A DNA stretch of 64,000 bases from Lucifuga dentata (Eukaryota; Chordata; Actinopteri; Ophidiiformes; Bythitidae): NCBI GenBank assembly GCA_014773175.1, contig VXCM01005521.1:34573-98572 (forward strand). The letters are read 5' to 3'. Position numbers and translations under genes: made by a program. The notes under the pieces were generated by a model. The model made no database searches, had not been told where the DNA came from, and saw nothing but the letters and a program-made list of their open reading frames with translations. Numbering within the stretch: position 1 is the first letter of the stretch; each line of letters opens with the position of its first letter. Shown here in pieces: positions 1 through 27,002 of the stretch.

Positions 1-54
1 ACTGCAAAATAAAAAAAGAAATAATTATACATCAATAATCGGAATAAGTGTTCT

Positions 55-7737
<7,683 letters not shown>

Positions 7738-8010
7738 TTCCATGCGGGTCACCACCTTCACTTTGATGTATCCTTCCGCGGCGTTCAGTCAGAGAAAATA
7801 GACACCTGCAGTCACACGCGTCTCACACACACTTCAGCCTTGTGACAGCCGCACACACACATGGAGGAGCTGGCTAGGTGGCTAGCTACAGGCTAGGCTT
7901 CTCTCCGTGCTCGCCCAGGTTCTGCTATATGTGTGTGATGACGTGATACGTGACGGGCGAATCAAATGCGCAGGAGTTGGGCTGCTCCGCCCATTTCCGG
8001 AAAAAAACTG
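7738..8010 (-). promoter_or_regulatory. hprt1: hprt1 5' UTR and probable TATA-less promoter
   Basis: Sequence directly upstream of the hprt1 ATG is richer in CpG than its surroundings. On the gene's strand it contains an ETS-like CCGGAAAT fused to a GC-box-like GGGCGG (complement of 7987-8000) and CRE-like TGACG/CGTCA words near 7938-7958. There is no TATA box at a sensible distance. This fits a housekeeping promoter, but the transcription start cannot be placed from sequence alone. Confidence 0.5.
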
Positions 8011-8129
8011 CGGCGTCGCGTGCTGCCATGCAGAGGTAACAGGAAGGCGGCTAAAGTTCAAGCAAAACTGCAGATGGGGACAAATTAAAGAAAAAACAAC
8101 ATATCTTATTAAACTGCACTATAGATTAT

Positions 8130-8298
8130 TCTATTTCATTTTATCTTTTTTTTTTTTAATTTTCCCTTGTTTAATTTTCTTTCTCGTTATGTTTAAATGT
8201 TGCTTTATTTTGTCCTTATTGTCTTTTAAATGTTGTTTTTATGTATTTTGTCTTGCCTTTGTACTTGAATGCTGCTATATAAATAAATGTGCCTAAAG
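8130..8298 (+). repeat. Retrotransposon 3'-tail-like segment
   Basis: T-rich stretch ending TGCTATATAAATAAATGTGCC, the tail form typical of fish L2/RTE-type non-LTR elements. No coding part is visible. Upstream of hprt1. Confidence 0.45.
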
Positions 8299-8689
8299 TG
8301 TTTTCCACCAGAACATTTTCATTGTACCTTTGGCATAAACTTTACAATTCTCAGGAACTCTGTTGAACATCATTCTTCTAAAAAAACAAAACAAAAAAAA
8401 AGCTTATTCAATCTCATAAGCATTCCATGATGCTGAGCTCTGGTGTTTGTGAGCAGAAACAGCAATATATTTCATTATTTCACTATGAAACTCAAATCAT
8501 TCAGGCACCTCTGCTGCCACGCATGATGCTGTCATCACTCAGATATAAACCTTATCTTACCTCATCCTTGTGGATCTATATTTGTATTTGTATATATTTT
8601 ATATACATTAGTTTTAGTTTAATTTTTTGTATAGTATATAATTTTTTTCTAACTTTGATTTGCATTTTTTGCATTTGCAGTACTTGACT

Positions 8690-8795
8690 TTGTTTTTATT
8701 GCACGTTATGTAACTTCTACTAACTTGTACTACTGAGCAACCGAGGCACAATAACTTCTCTCAGGAAAAATAAAGATTTATCTTATCTTATCCTC
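8690..8795 (+). repeat. Retrotransposon 3' tail with ATCTT repeats
   Basis: Ends in AAAAATAAAGATTTATCTTATCTTATC, a poly-A/AATAAA-like end followed by a short tandem, as in non-LTR retrotransposon 3' ends. Family not assigned. Confidence 0.45.
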
Positions 8796-8898
8796 ATCAG
8801 GACAGAAATGTTTCATCGTACCGTAAAGATGAGCTGATGTAGCTGTTCACTACAAGGAGACGAGTGGAGTCAAACTATGTCAGCAATATGCTGATATG

Positions 8899-9243
8899 TT
8901 AAAGGACCAGATCAGTGATTTTGCATGTTTAAGCCCAATAACCTGCTTATACATTGTTATTGACAATCACTTTCCAAACATAAAACTGTATTTTAGTTTT
9001 TCTGTTATTTTGCCAAGTGTCCTAATCTTTCACCTAAAAGTTCAAGGTTTCATCTGCTAACATTTGTCCAAATGTAAAAGGGACGGTCATTTTTAATTTC
9101 TCGGATAAAAGCAGTCTTGTACTTGGATTATATTCCCAGAACTGAAACCAATGGCAGTATGGAAGGTAGGAAAAACAATTCCAATATTTACAGCACCAGT
9201 AGCATGTTTTGGGAAACGGCTGGCAGTAATGTAACATGTATGC
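8899..9243 (-). mobile_element. Older TTAA MITE, right terminus truncated
   Basis: Starts TTAAAGGACCAGATCAGTG. Keeps CCAATGGCAGTATGGAAGGTAGGAAAAAC-type core words, then stops near ACATGTATGCC without the last ~60 bp of the inverted end. Confidence 0.7.
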
Positions 9244-10114
9244 CCCACACATAATTTTTGACATATATACAATAAATGAAATAAAATCAGCATTTTGGAT
9301 GATTAAAATTGTAAATGTAGGCATATTTTGTAATATGTAATAAAGCTTTTAAGAGCATCAGTAAACTTTAATAATTTAGTTATTGGCATTGGCGTTAGTA
9401 TTGAAAAGCCTTGTCATTTGGTTTGGGAGTCTTGAATGCTGTGGAAGACATATTATGCTTTCATACACTGAGTTACTGTGGCAGAATGTTCTGGATGGTG
9501 TTGTGGAGGTGTGAGAGGCCTGAGGCTGAGTGCAGAATGCAGCTTGTCACGCAGCCAGAATGAACAGACATTCCAGGTAGTGTGAGATTCCTCACTTTCC
9601 AAACCGCGCCAGACATCTTCATAACACCTTCTTACCAGCCATAGAAGAAGCAGCGTGAATTCATCCAACGTGGCATAAGAAAGACTCGATTCACTCGGTA
9701 CATGTGTAAAATAAAATCTTTTCCAATCATTCATGGGTACGTTTTGCAGAGATACAAGAACAGGATGTCAAACAAATCAAGCCGTCTCCTCTAAAGAGCT
9801 CTACTTTGCTCTTTAGCAGCTAAATAAAAAAACGCCACCTTTCACAGTGGGAGAATCCAAGTGCATGCTGGCAAAACTTGTAACTGTGACGGTCTGATAT
9901 CCAGATATTCAAAATTACTCATTGTGATAATAGTAGCAAAATATTACATATCGAGAAAGAAAGGCTAACATGAAAAGAGAATTCTTAAGACATGATTACA
10001 GGAACAAAGTAATCAAACTGCACAACTTCATAGAGAGACTAGTAACAAACAGACGCCTCAGAAAAGGGAGTCCTTAGAAGCTGACGAAGAGGAAGAATGG
10101 TTGTTTTCTGCAAG

Positions 10115-10702
10115 TTAAAGGACCACACCAGTGATTTTGCATGTTTAAGCCCAATAAATATCACATACCACATATGGTATGTTACTGACAACTAATTTCC
10201 AAAACATAAAACTGTATTTTTTTCCTGTTATTTTGCTGAATCCTCTAATCTTTCAAACTCGAATGTTCATGTGATTCATTCACCTTAAAATTCAGCATTT
10301 TGCCTGCGAACACGTATAGTCATGTAGAAGGGCAGGTTTTTAATTTCTCTTTAAAAGCTGTCTTCTCTTGGGACTATATTTCCTGGCGTAGACATACATT
10401 GTCAGCGATGTAGCTCCGTTTTGGACCAATTAAATAAAGTTACTTCAACAAAAAAAACTTAACAGGCTTTGTGTTAGCTGAGATAGCTTATTTATCTCAA
10501 ACATGTTTCAAATCTCTATAAGTTGATTTTTACATCGTGTTGGAATTTAACTGAAACCAACAGCAGTCTGAAAGGTAGAAAAAACAATCTAAAAATTATC
10601 CACTTCAGTAGTATGTTTCAGGAAATAATTATCAGTAACTAACGTGTATGCAGGTTGTACATGTTGGGTTCAAACATGCTAAATCACCAGGATTGTCCTT
10701 GA
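10115..10702 (-). mobile_element. Older TTAA MITE, near full length
   Basis: Left end TTAAAGGACCACACCAGTG; right end reads ATTGTCCTTGAAG, a decayed GGTCCTTTAA. The interior matches the old subfamily (GGGACTATATTTCCTGGCG). Confidence 0.75.
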
Positions 10703-11076
10703 AGTCTGGGTCATGTGAACTGTGAGGGACATGGGCAGCTTGACAATCTAAAGATCAGCCTGTTCATGCTAACGTCACGTAAACTGAGCCGAGAAGAAAG
10801 ATCAGCCGTGATCTGTGCACAGCATCCTCCTTTGTCTGCAGAGCACCGCCGGCATCAGGCCGCCATGTAACGGAAGAAACCATGTGAGTTACCGTGGAAA
10901 CTCGTAGACTGTGACTTTGAGAGTGCGGCTAAGATTCAGTATAAAAAATATTTCCTCCTCCTCATCTCTGAATTCTTCTTTCTCCTCCACTTCACATCTG
11001 TCAGGCCGACCTGTAAAAACACAAACCAAACGACACGTTTAAATCCCATTTACACTGCTGCAGTAAAACAGAACAT

Positions 11077-11662
11077 TTAAAGGACCATACTGCCCGTTTT
11101 GCATGTTTGAGCCTAATATATTCAATTTTCATACATGTAACGTTACTGACAATCATTTTCCAAAGCATACTACTGGAACGGTGAATTAAAAATGTTTTTC
11201 CTACCTTCCAGACCTCCATTGGTTTCAGTTCATTCTCTATTAAAATCAACTTGTTGATACTGTAAACGTTCTTGGGATAGGTAATCCATCATCACCAACA
11301 AGACGTGTATTCAGGTTTTTTTAGAAGTTATGTAATTTTAGTGTTTAAGCTCAATAAAAAGCGTGGAGTGAATGTATGCCTCCACCGGGGAATATAGTCC
11401 CAAAAGAAGACCTGCGTTTATGGAAAAATTTAAAGGACCGTGACTTCATAAGGCTGTGTAACTATTAGCAGGAGAAACATGGATTTTTAAGGTGGGTGTA
11501 TCACTTGAATATTTGATTTTGAAAGATTAAGAGATTTTGCAAAATATCAGGAAAGCTGAAATACGGTTTTATCCTTTGGGAAATGATTGTCAGTAACGTA
11601 ACATGTATGAAAATTGAATATATTAGACTCAAACATGCTAAATGGCTGGTATGGTCCTTTAA
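11077..11662 (+). mobile_element. Young TTAA MITE copy between hprt1 and phf6
   Basis: 586 bp, both TTAA borders present, core identical or nearly so to the other young copies. Left arm is private (CATACTGCCCGTTTTGC). Confidence 0.9.
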
Positions 11663-12550
11663 CAGGGATAATTAAGGGCATGTTCACACCAACTTCATTT
11701 GGAGTGTGTATTTCAGACCCTGGAGTGTTTTTCCCTCTAAATTCAGTTCATTTGGGAACATTTTGACACCAAACACTCGGTCAGGTCCCAGAGGAACTCA
11801 GGAGCAGTTTGTTTACGTTCCAAACTATTTCTGAGCTCTGTGAGGAGATGCGCTGATCTTCAGAATGATCTAGAAACAAAGACGTGTGGTTAAAATTAAC
11901 CTACAGCTTTAATTATCATGAGCAAATTCAAAAATAAGTAAATAAAAAAACTGTGATATGGCTGAACGTGTCACCAAACATGTCTCTGTGTGAATAAGTT
12001 AGCGGTTAGCATGTAGCATGTGGTTCCATTCTCCTGTTCAGCCATCTGAAAGCATAATGAGATACATGGAGGCTTGACGTGCATTAATGCCAATTATTTT
12101 TGATTTATGGCCCAAATGATGACTGTGAACATAAGAACATATCTCTAATCCGTCTCTCTTCCGTGTGTTTTAGTTTATCACAGAGTTAACTGCTTATTAT
12201 TTCAGATATTTTGCTCCATATTTCTGACCAATGAGCAGTCTTCTTGCATTTTGTTGTTGTGTTCTGGTTTGTTTGGAATTCTGTGTCAAACCTATAAAAG
12301 AAACTTTGTGCTTTGAGTTTTGAGCAGATAAATGAGAAGGATGGATTACTGAGTTTGTGACGTCATTAGATCAGATTTTTTGATAAAACAGCATCAGATA
12401 AACTGTAGCCGTTCCTGTCCAACTCATAACTGCTACATGAGTTGTTGTATTATTTCAGTTTGAGCTGTTTTATCTCCGACTTGAAATAAGGAAAAGGACA
12501 AAGCACAGACTCTTCAGTATTTAAGGTTTTTTTCTCCTCTTCCTCAGTTC

Positions 12551-12556
12551 TTTATT
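12551..12556 (-). terminator. phf6: Candidate phf6 poly(A) signal
   Basis: AATAAA on the minus strand about 275 bases after the phf6 stop (about 210 after removing the artefact at 12634-12766). It is the first clear signal seen there. Transcript ends would be needed to confirm it. Confidence 0.4.
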
Positions 12557-12633
12557 TGGTGTTTTACTTTCATATTGTAGGCTTATATAATCCAAAACTG
12601 GATTTGTTTTTGTATGATGCATTATGTTTGACT

Positions 12634-12766
12634 GTTCATCTGCACACAAATAAAAAAAAAAGAAATTAAAAAAAAAACAATTTTGTAGAAATGTGGTCTN
12701 GTTCATCTGCACACAAATAAAAAAAAAAGAAATTAAAAAAAAAACAATTTTGTAGAAATGTGGTCT
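12634..12766. other. Assembly artefact: 66-bp self-duplication around one N
   Basis: 12634-12699 equals 12701-12766 across N 12700. Lies in the presumed phf6 3' UTR, which is therefore about 67 bases shorter than shown. Confidence 0.85.
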
Positions 12767-12831
12767 CTGATTCTGAGCAAAGCAAGCATGCTGCAGCTCT
12801 GACACGGCCTAAATAACAGGTTTTTTCCTAC

Positions 12832-19852
<7,021 letters not shown>

Positions 19853-19918
19853 GACGAACCAAACACGCTGCAGAGGAACGACAAAACAACATGGAATTAC
19901 ACTCATGCTGCTCCATCT

Positions 19919-20202
19919 TTAAGGACCATACCAGTGGTTTTGCATGTTTGAGCCCAATATACCACAGGTTCAAAATTTACTTGTATTTACCTATTCTATT
20001 CATAAGGCTGTGTAACTATTAGCAGGAGAAACATGGATTTTTAAGGTGGGTGTATCACTTGAATATTTGATTTTGAAAGATTAAGAGATTTTGCAAAATA
20101 TCAGGAAAGCTGAAATACGGTTTTATCCTTTCGGAAATGACTGTCCGATGAAAATTGAATATATTAGGCTCAAACATGCAAAATGGTGGTATGGTCCTTT
20201 AA
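19919..20202 (+). mobile_element. Internally deleted TTAA MITE, phf6 intron 1
   Basis: 284 bp. The left ~60 bp is of the old subfamily (CCAGTGGTTTTGCATG), then it jumps to the right half of the young core (CATAAGGCTGTGTAACTATT) and a normal right end. Its inner border is 51 bp from the exon 2 acceptor of phf6. Confidence 0.8.
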
Positions 20203-20883
20203 TGTGTACATACTCTTGTATAAATCTATGTAAATGTATATTTTTGTAACTCTATCTAAATTACTTATCTAGATCTCCATCTAAATTACCACAAATCATT
20301 GACAGATTCAATATGAAATGTAGCTCATTGTGTTTCTTCCAAATAAAACCCAATAATGAGTAAAAATACCTGGAAATGAGCCGTTGGAAATTCTTTCCCA
20401 GAAACTGTTGGAAACAAAACTTTTGACACAACTGATACTTCAAGTAACTCCAAAACTCAAAAACAGAGCAGAAGAGTGACAGAAAGAGGAGTTCTGCGTC
20501 CTAAAATGCGCCTGAATGCAGCGATTTGCTCTCAGGCTCACAGATTCGTCGCATGTCTGCAGCTTGATGTTTGTTGATCCTGGATAATTTAGTTTGACAG
20601 TTTCTGACGAGCTTCCACTGCAGCCTGACAGCACACAGCGCTCCGTGTTTTCCCTCTCTCCCTGACTGATCAATGAACTCACCTCATTTAGTGGAAAAAC
20701 CTGCCGTGATGAGCGGCTTTTCAGAAAATGAAGCAGAAATGTGTTTCTCATTTTATAAACACTCTGCTCCATTTTCCTATGAAACCTCTTCTGCTGCAAC
20801 TCCAAAACATTCAGACCCATAGAAAAAAATTTAATTACTCTGTACTGACTGTTTTCAACCATTTACCCTTGAGGAGATGCAGA

Positions 20884-21473
20884 TTAAAGGACCACACCTC
20901 CCATTTTGTTTGCATGTTTGAGCCTAATATATTCAGTTTTCATACATGTAACGTTACTGACAATCATTTCCCAAAGGATAAAACCGTATTTCAGCTTTCC
21001 TGATATTTTGCTAAATCTCTTAATCTTTCAAAATCAAATATTCAAGTGATACACCCACCTTAAAAATCCATGTTTCTCCTGCTAATAGTTACACAGCCTT
21101 ATGAAGTCACGGTCCTTTAAATTTTTCCATAAACGCAGGTCTTCTTTTGGGACTATATTCCCCGGTGGAGGCATACATTCACTCCACGCTTTTTATTGAG
21201 CTTAAACACTAAAATTACATAACTTCTAAAAAAACCTGAATACACGTCTTGTTGGTGATGATGGATTACCTATCCCAAGAACGTTTACAGTATCAACAAG
21301 TTGATTTTAATAGCAGAATGAACTGAAACCAATGGAGGTCTGGAAGGTAGGAAAAACATTTTTAATTCACCGTTCCAGTAGTATGCTTTGGAAATGATTG
21401 TCAGTAATGTTACATGTATGAAAACTGAATATATTAGGCTCAAACATGCAAAATCACCAGTATGGTCCTTTAA
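20884..21473 (-). mobile_element. Young TTAA MITE copy, phf6 intron 1
   Basis: 590 bp in reverse orientation with both TTAA borders. It lies tail to tail with the next, older copy 22 bp away. Confidence 0.9.
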
Positions 21474-21495
21474 CAGTATAGCTGTATTTGTATAT

Positions 21496-21960
21496 TTAAA
21501 GGAACATGCTGGCGATTTTGCAAGTTTGAGTCCAATATAAACCATTTTCCAAAACATACAACTAGAACAGTAAATTTTAGAATTGTTTTTCCTGCCTTCC
21601 AGGCAGCCATTTTTTTCATTCCAGTACAACATAAAAATGAACTTGTAGAGACGTTAAACATGCCTGAGATAAATAATCCATCACAGAAAACACAATGCTG
21701 GTAAAATTTTTTGTCATAGTAACTTTATTTAACTGATCCAACATGGAGCTACACGGAACAAATGTATGTCTCCACCAGGAAATATAGACCCAGGAAAAGA
21801 CGGATTTTTACGAGAAATCAAAGGACTTATGGTGGGTGTATCACCTGAACGTTTGATTCTGAAAGATTAGAGCATTTGGCGAAATAAGATGTTTTGGGCA
21901 GTTATGTAACGCAGTATTTATTGGGCTCAAACATGCTAAATCACCGGTATGGTCCTTTAT
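21496..21960 (+). mobile_element. Older TTAA MITE copy, phf6 intron 1
   Basis: Starts TTTAAAGGAACATGCTGGCG, ends CACCGGTATGGTCCTTTAT. About 465 bp with several internal deletions. Confidence 0.75.
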
Positions 21961-22180
21961 CTGTGCATTTCTCTCAGTTGTGGCACGGTTTGGGTCCACG
22001 TGTCTCCTGAGACAAACTCACTGAGACAATACAAAGCGATTGTGAGTGACCGCCTTTATGTTTTGATTAAATATATTTCCCAGGATGACCATTCATCACG
22101 TGGTTTATTGAGAATGAAAATGATGTTAAATCATATTCTATGGCCTTCAAAGTCACCAGATCTCAACCCAAATGTACCGC

Positions 22181-22207
22181 CATCATCATCATCATCGTCA
22201 TCATCAT
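22181..22207. repeat. (CAT)n microsatellite
   Basis: Trinucleotide run in phf6 intron 1; a second similar run lies at 22530-22555. Confidence 0.85.
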
Positions 22208-22529
22208 AAAAAAAACAACGGTTATTTTGTTAAAAGAAATGTAAATAGAGTTCCACAGACTTGTGCAATCTATGTAGGCGTTTCTGGAGCTCATGGTGGC
22301 ATAATAACACCTTAATAAGCCACTTTATATGAATCTTTCTTTAATTTATCACCATACATTAAATCTGAGCATTAAACAGCCTCTGTGAGCGGTTATTAGC
22401 GGTTATTAGCCCACATATGAAAGTGGGTGTTTAAGAATCAGAGCAGCATAGCGCTGCGACGCCTTATAACTGTTCAGCCATCCTGATGAGGACTGGCTGC
22501 GGCTCCTGAACACAAACCTTCAGCAGAAA

Positions 22530-22555
22530 CATCATCATCATCATCATCATCATCA
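22530..22555. repeat. (CAT)n microsatellite
   Basis: Perfect CAT run in phf6 intron 1. Confidence 0.85.
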
Positions 22556-23038
22556 AGTCGTTATTTCTGCTGTGACATCATCACAGCACCATCAGACCCA
22601 CCAGCACCACCGTGGCCTGTCGGTGATCAGAACGAGCAGAACACCGGGAAACGGCCCACATTTCTCCCTACAAAGTTTTGAATTAAAGGGGGTGTGTGTG
22701 ACTGCTAACACACAAATAACTCAGAAAACACACCATCAACATCAGCACGGCTGGACTCAAACACGAGGCCTCTCCGAGCAGCAGAACCGCGGCGGTCCGC
22801 AGCAAAGTCTGACTCTTACCGGCTACGTTTCAGGAAGGACACCGAAACCTGCGCATATTTCCCTTTAAACAGTGGAAATAATCATGACGGCGCGGGTGTT
22901 TGCAAACCGTTTGGAAGTAAAGAGCGCCATACGTGATGTCTCCCCGTGACAAGCAGAAACACGGCCTAAAAGCACAACGGGCCACAAAACACACACACAT
23001 CCTCCGGTAAACACACACACACACACTTCACAGCTCAC

Positions 23039-23190
23039 CTGCTGCTCTTATCCCGCCGCCTCACACTCTAAAAACACGGAACAAAACGTCCCGGGATGAA
23101 AGTGTGTTTCTTTCCGTCCTTCCTTTCTCAGAAGTGATCGTGTGCTTTTTTTACCCCAACGTCAAGTCAGCCATGTTGGAGGAAGCTACC
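23039..23190 (-). promoter_or_regulatory. phf6: Probable phf6 non-coding first exon and promoter
   Basis: On the minus strand a GC-rich segment ends in GAGCAGCAG followed by a good donor GTGAGC (23038-23033), the right place for a 5' UTR exon to splice to the acceptor at 19868-19869. Upstream lies a YY1-like CAACATGGCTGAC word (complement of about 23166-23178) and no TATA box. The exon's 5' limit is a guess. Confidence 0.5.
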
Positions 23191-23312
23191 AGTTCCGACT
23201 GGACGTTTCAAAATAAAAGCCTCTTTTTTGTCACCTAATGCTGCGTTCGACAGTCCTCGGAACTCGGAATTTTCCGACTTTCTCCTTGGGGACGGCATCT
23301 GAAGTCGGAGCT

Positions 23313-23922
23313 CATGCTGCGTTCGAGTTATCTCGGAAGTCGGAATTTTTCCAAGTCGGAATTTCCGACTTCTGACCTCAAACCTTTCCAGTCAAGTGTA
23401 AAGTAAAAAGCATGGCTGAACACCAATAAATCCTGTTAGATTAAATAAACTTAGTAATAAATGCTAACTAAAGTAAAGTTTGACCACAGGACTGTTTGGT
23501 TGTGTTGTTTTACAATGATATTAATCACAGTATTAAACATCTGTGCAGAGAAGTAATATTCTAAAATTATTCACACTTACATATCAATGGTAAACAGTTA
23601 TTATACACTATAGACAGTTAACTTGGTGATATATTTTGACCTTTTTATTTCAATGTCACACAACAAAAAATGTTTTATTTACCTGTTAGCTGATCATTTC
23701 CATCCATAAAGCTGGCTTCCATGGTCGCCGCCATATCGAGTGACGTCATACTCATGAAGTCGGCGTAGATAATTTTGGTGAGTTTCCCAGTCTGAGCTTC
23801 GACTTCAAGTTCCGCTCCAACGCATTTTTCCAAGCAGGAAGTCAGAAAAATCGGAGTTCTGAGGTCTGTCGGAGCTCCGACTGGGAAAAATCCGACTTCC
23901 GAGCTAACTCGAACGCAGCACA
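23313..23922. mobile_element. TGCTGCGTTCGAG-ended element, copy 1
   Basis: About 610 bp with perfect 13-bp inverted ends (TGCTGCGTTCGAG / CTCGAACGCAGCA), extended by repeated GTCGGAATTTTTCC / AAAAATCCGACTTCC words. A partial extra copy of the left end sits at 23243-23290. The interior has a segment (ATGGCTGAACA...AATAAATGCTAACTAAAGTAAAG) shared with 45326-45852. No transposase. Intergenic, just upstream of phf6. Confidence 0.7.
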
Positions 23923-24562
23923 TGTTTCGAAAGTGAAAGAACACCGGATGAGGATTGAAGGTAGAAAATAAAAGTTTTAATAATCCAAACGTCCTCTACG
24001 ACATACAACCACAGCCATATTTCTTTCACTTCATTTTTATCATTTAAGAGACAAAGTTTCGGTGTCCGAGGAATAGGATCTCAACCTCTCTTCCATAGTT
24101 TGCAACGTTTTATCCAAAAATGGGTAAACAACAGAACCAAACGTCTTTCTTTTCTTTACATCTCCAACATAAATCATAATCTAACAGACCCATTCTTTTT
24201 AATATACTGGAGTAAAATAATATCTGTGCAACACTTTATACATTATACCTTTTCCTTTCTTCCTTAAATTCTTTCCAATATTTGAAATTATTATTTAACC
24301 AAGAATTCTTATCAATCTGAATCCAAATCCTTCTGCCATACATTAACCACAGCCATACTGACCAAGAAGGTTCCACAAAATTAGGAAATACCACATAAAA
24401 AGACTTTCATTTTGACGTACATTAAGGTGAGTCATATGAAATCGCATTCTATTAGAAGTGTGTGTAAAACCCCTTTTTCTTTTATCAATTGTTTTATAAT
24501 TACATAAAGACATATAAACCCGTTCTAAAGGCTTCGGGCAGTTCAAGTTCTTAGTATAGGTG

Positions 24563-24974
24563 ACTGGTTCTCAAACTGTGGTACCAATTCCACAAGTGAT
24601 ACTTAAAGCGCCTCCATGGCAAGCCACATGAGCCTGAAAAAATTCTTTAGAGGAGCAAAACAATTAAATCTATTAAAATTCTATTATTAGGTCAAATTAT
24701 TCACAAATAAATGAATTTTATTAAGAAATATGTCTTAAAGGTTAATTATTATTCTCTTTTTATTTAAAAAAAAATGTTGAAAATAGCCTAACTTTGTGCA
24801 CATCATGCATTTCTGTTCTAGGTGGAGGTCAGTGACCCTTCTCATCCTCATACTAGAAACTTCTGAATTTGAATTCAGCACACTTTCATGCATCAGATTT
24901 AGAGTTGTGGCTTGTCATGAGGTAGTACCTATTTTGCTTTGCTTTACTAGGTTCAGAAAGTTTGAGAACCACTG
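24563..24974. mobile_element. hAT-like fold-back element
   Basis: Ends CTGGTTCTCAAACTGTGG and AAGTTTGAGAACCACTG are inverted copies; CAGTGGTTCTCAAA is a recurrent terminus of hAT transposons. About 412 bp, no transposase. No matching 8-bp target duplication was found, so borders are tentative. Confidence 0.55.
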
Positions 24975-25806
24975 TTGAAGGTAAGTTCAGTTGTCTTAGT
25001 CACAAAAGCTGAACATGTGTTTCATGCGGTACTTAATTCAGTAATAAAATGTCTGTCAGCTGATAAACTGCACTGGCATGTTGTTCTGAGTCACAGCTCA
25101 CAGCAGTTTGTAAAAATCACAAAAACTAGAAACAAGCATTACTACAATACTGAGCTTTATAAATTTGCCTGTATTTACAGAAGGGCTGCCCTTCACAAAC
25201 TCTTTGTATCTAGTAACAACACACAGCGATGCACAACATGTGTGTACTGAACATAAGAGCAGGATGTCTGAACGATGTAAAAGCAAGATGGACAGATGAG
25301 TTGGAAAATATGAAGAGATGATTTCACAGTGATGAATGACTATGTGACACCAATGCACAGAACAAGTTAATGCTCTGGTGAAACATGTACAAGTCCTAAT
25401 CTACACGCTACTTCAATCTTTAGAGAGACTTAGGTTGTCTGGAAAGATTTTAAAGTTTCTAAGAAGTTCCAGAAATGATAAGTTGAGTAACTGTGTCATT
25501 AACATATAGGGTAAGCTGACAAATAAAGAAAAATATTATTCTGGATGTTAGTTCTTTTTTCTGCATATTTCAGTTTTGACTGGTACTGAAGACTTTGCAA
25601 AGAAAAAAAATACAGGTAAAAATATGACAGAGAAAAAATATTTATTTAATATTTAATATATAAATTTCTTCCAAAGTAATAAATAAATCTCAATGGGAAA
25701 AAATCAGGCATATTTATCACATGTTAAATGATCAATAGATGGATGGACTACTACTCTTTCTTATGAAAAATAATAGAACAATAGAACAAGACAAATTTTG
25801 TCAAGG

Positions 25807-25851
25807 CTTGTTGTTGTTGTTGTTGTTCTTCTACTACTACTACTACTACTA
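25807..25851. repeat. (TTG)n and (CTA)n compound microsatellite
   Basis: TTG run 25807-25827 followed at once by a CTA run 25831-25851. Confidence 0.85.
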
Positions 25852-26199
25852 CAAATGCCGAACAGTGAAAATAATTTGTATTTGTACATTTTTGCCAGCA
25901 ATTGATTAAATATAGTACAAAAATCGGTAACGTAAAAACAAGAACACTGTAAAAGCGTTCGAAATTATGTATTTGTTTGCTTCATCCTTGTTATAATTTA
26001 AATGCACCTGATTAGTACTTCAAGACAATCCGGCAGGGCGGGGCCTCTACTCTCTTCTTTCAGTGATCTAAACGCTCCACCCACAAATGTACCAATTATG
26101 AAACATGCGCACCTATTGGAGAATGAGCGGGCGTTTCCTAGTTGGTTTGGCCAACGTGATTGGTTAAAAGAAGTGTCAGTCATGTTGTAAAAGAAAGCC

Positions 26200-26516
26200 C
26201 GCCCAGTATCTCCGGGCTGAGAGGAGTTTGAGCAGCGGAACAGGGAAATGAAGTTGTCAGACAGGCCAAGCCAACTCCGCTGTACTTCACTTAGCAGGTT
26301 CGCTGACAGGACATGAGTATGGAGATATATGGAGAGATTTACACCGAATATCACAATATGAAGGTCGTCCGTGTCCGCTTTTTTTAGACAGCCAACGTTA
26401 CAGCTGTTAGATAACGTTAGGAATACTTCTCAGCAACGTTACATTTGGAAAACTTGATAGCTAGCTAGCGCTTAGCCGCCGATCCTCCTTCAGCTTAAAA
26501 AACTGCTCTTCACTTG
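26200..26516 (+). promoter_or_regulatory. cab39l1: Probable cab39l1 promoter and non-coding first exon
   Basis: Ends in CACTTG followed by donor GTGAGTC (26517 on), suitable for splicing to the acceptor at 26979-26980, after which 22 nt of 5' UTR precede the ATG. An inverted CCAAT (GATTGG) lies at about 26159. There is no TATA box. The start site is not determinable. Confidence 0.45.
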
Positions 26517-27002
26517 GTGAGTCTTGTCAGGCTGGACTAAATATTTCAGGAGTGTGTTCTGTGTGTTTCCACAGTGGCCGTGACAGCATTTATGGCGTTA
26601 GTTTGCTCCTTGCTATCCGGGGTTTACAGCCGGGGTCACAAGCTAGCATGCTGAACTTTTCTGCTGTAACGTTTGATCTGAAGTCGTCTTGTTTGGGTTA
26701 GGTAACGCCAGCGTTACTTAGAGAAACCAATTATTTAATACATCTCTGCGTCCCAGTGTTATATTAATGCTGCTAACGTTTTTCTGTGTTTAGTTTTGTA
26801 GAACTGTAGCATTAGCTGTGGGAGTTTAAAGCGTATTTTCAGTCAATTAGCACTGGTAGCTGAAGCTTTATTTGCATCAGGTGTGAGACTTTTCAGCCAT
26901 TTCCTGACCTCACAGGTACAGGGAGTTAATTCATTTTAATTGCACTTTATCGTTTTTTTTTTTCTTCATTTATGTTGCAGCTTCAGTTTGCACACTGCCA
27001 TC

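Larger units (their letters stand above)
8011..12550. other. hprt1-phf6 intergenic region
   Basis: No gene was recognised. It holds retrotransposon tails (8130-8298, about 8690-8795), three TTAA MITEs (8899, 10115, 11077) and otherwise unremarkable AT-rich DNA. Short open frames here have no family resemblance or splice context. Confidence 0.6.
23191..26199. other. phf6-cab39l1 intergenic region
   Basis: About 3 kb between two divergent promoters. It contains the TGCTGCGTTCGAG element, a hAT-like fold-back and compound TTG/CTA microsatellites. No open frame has recognisable homology. Confidence 0.6.
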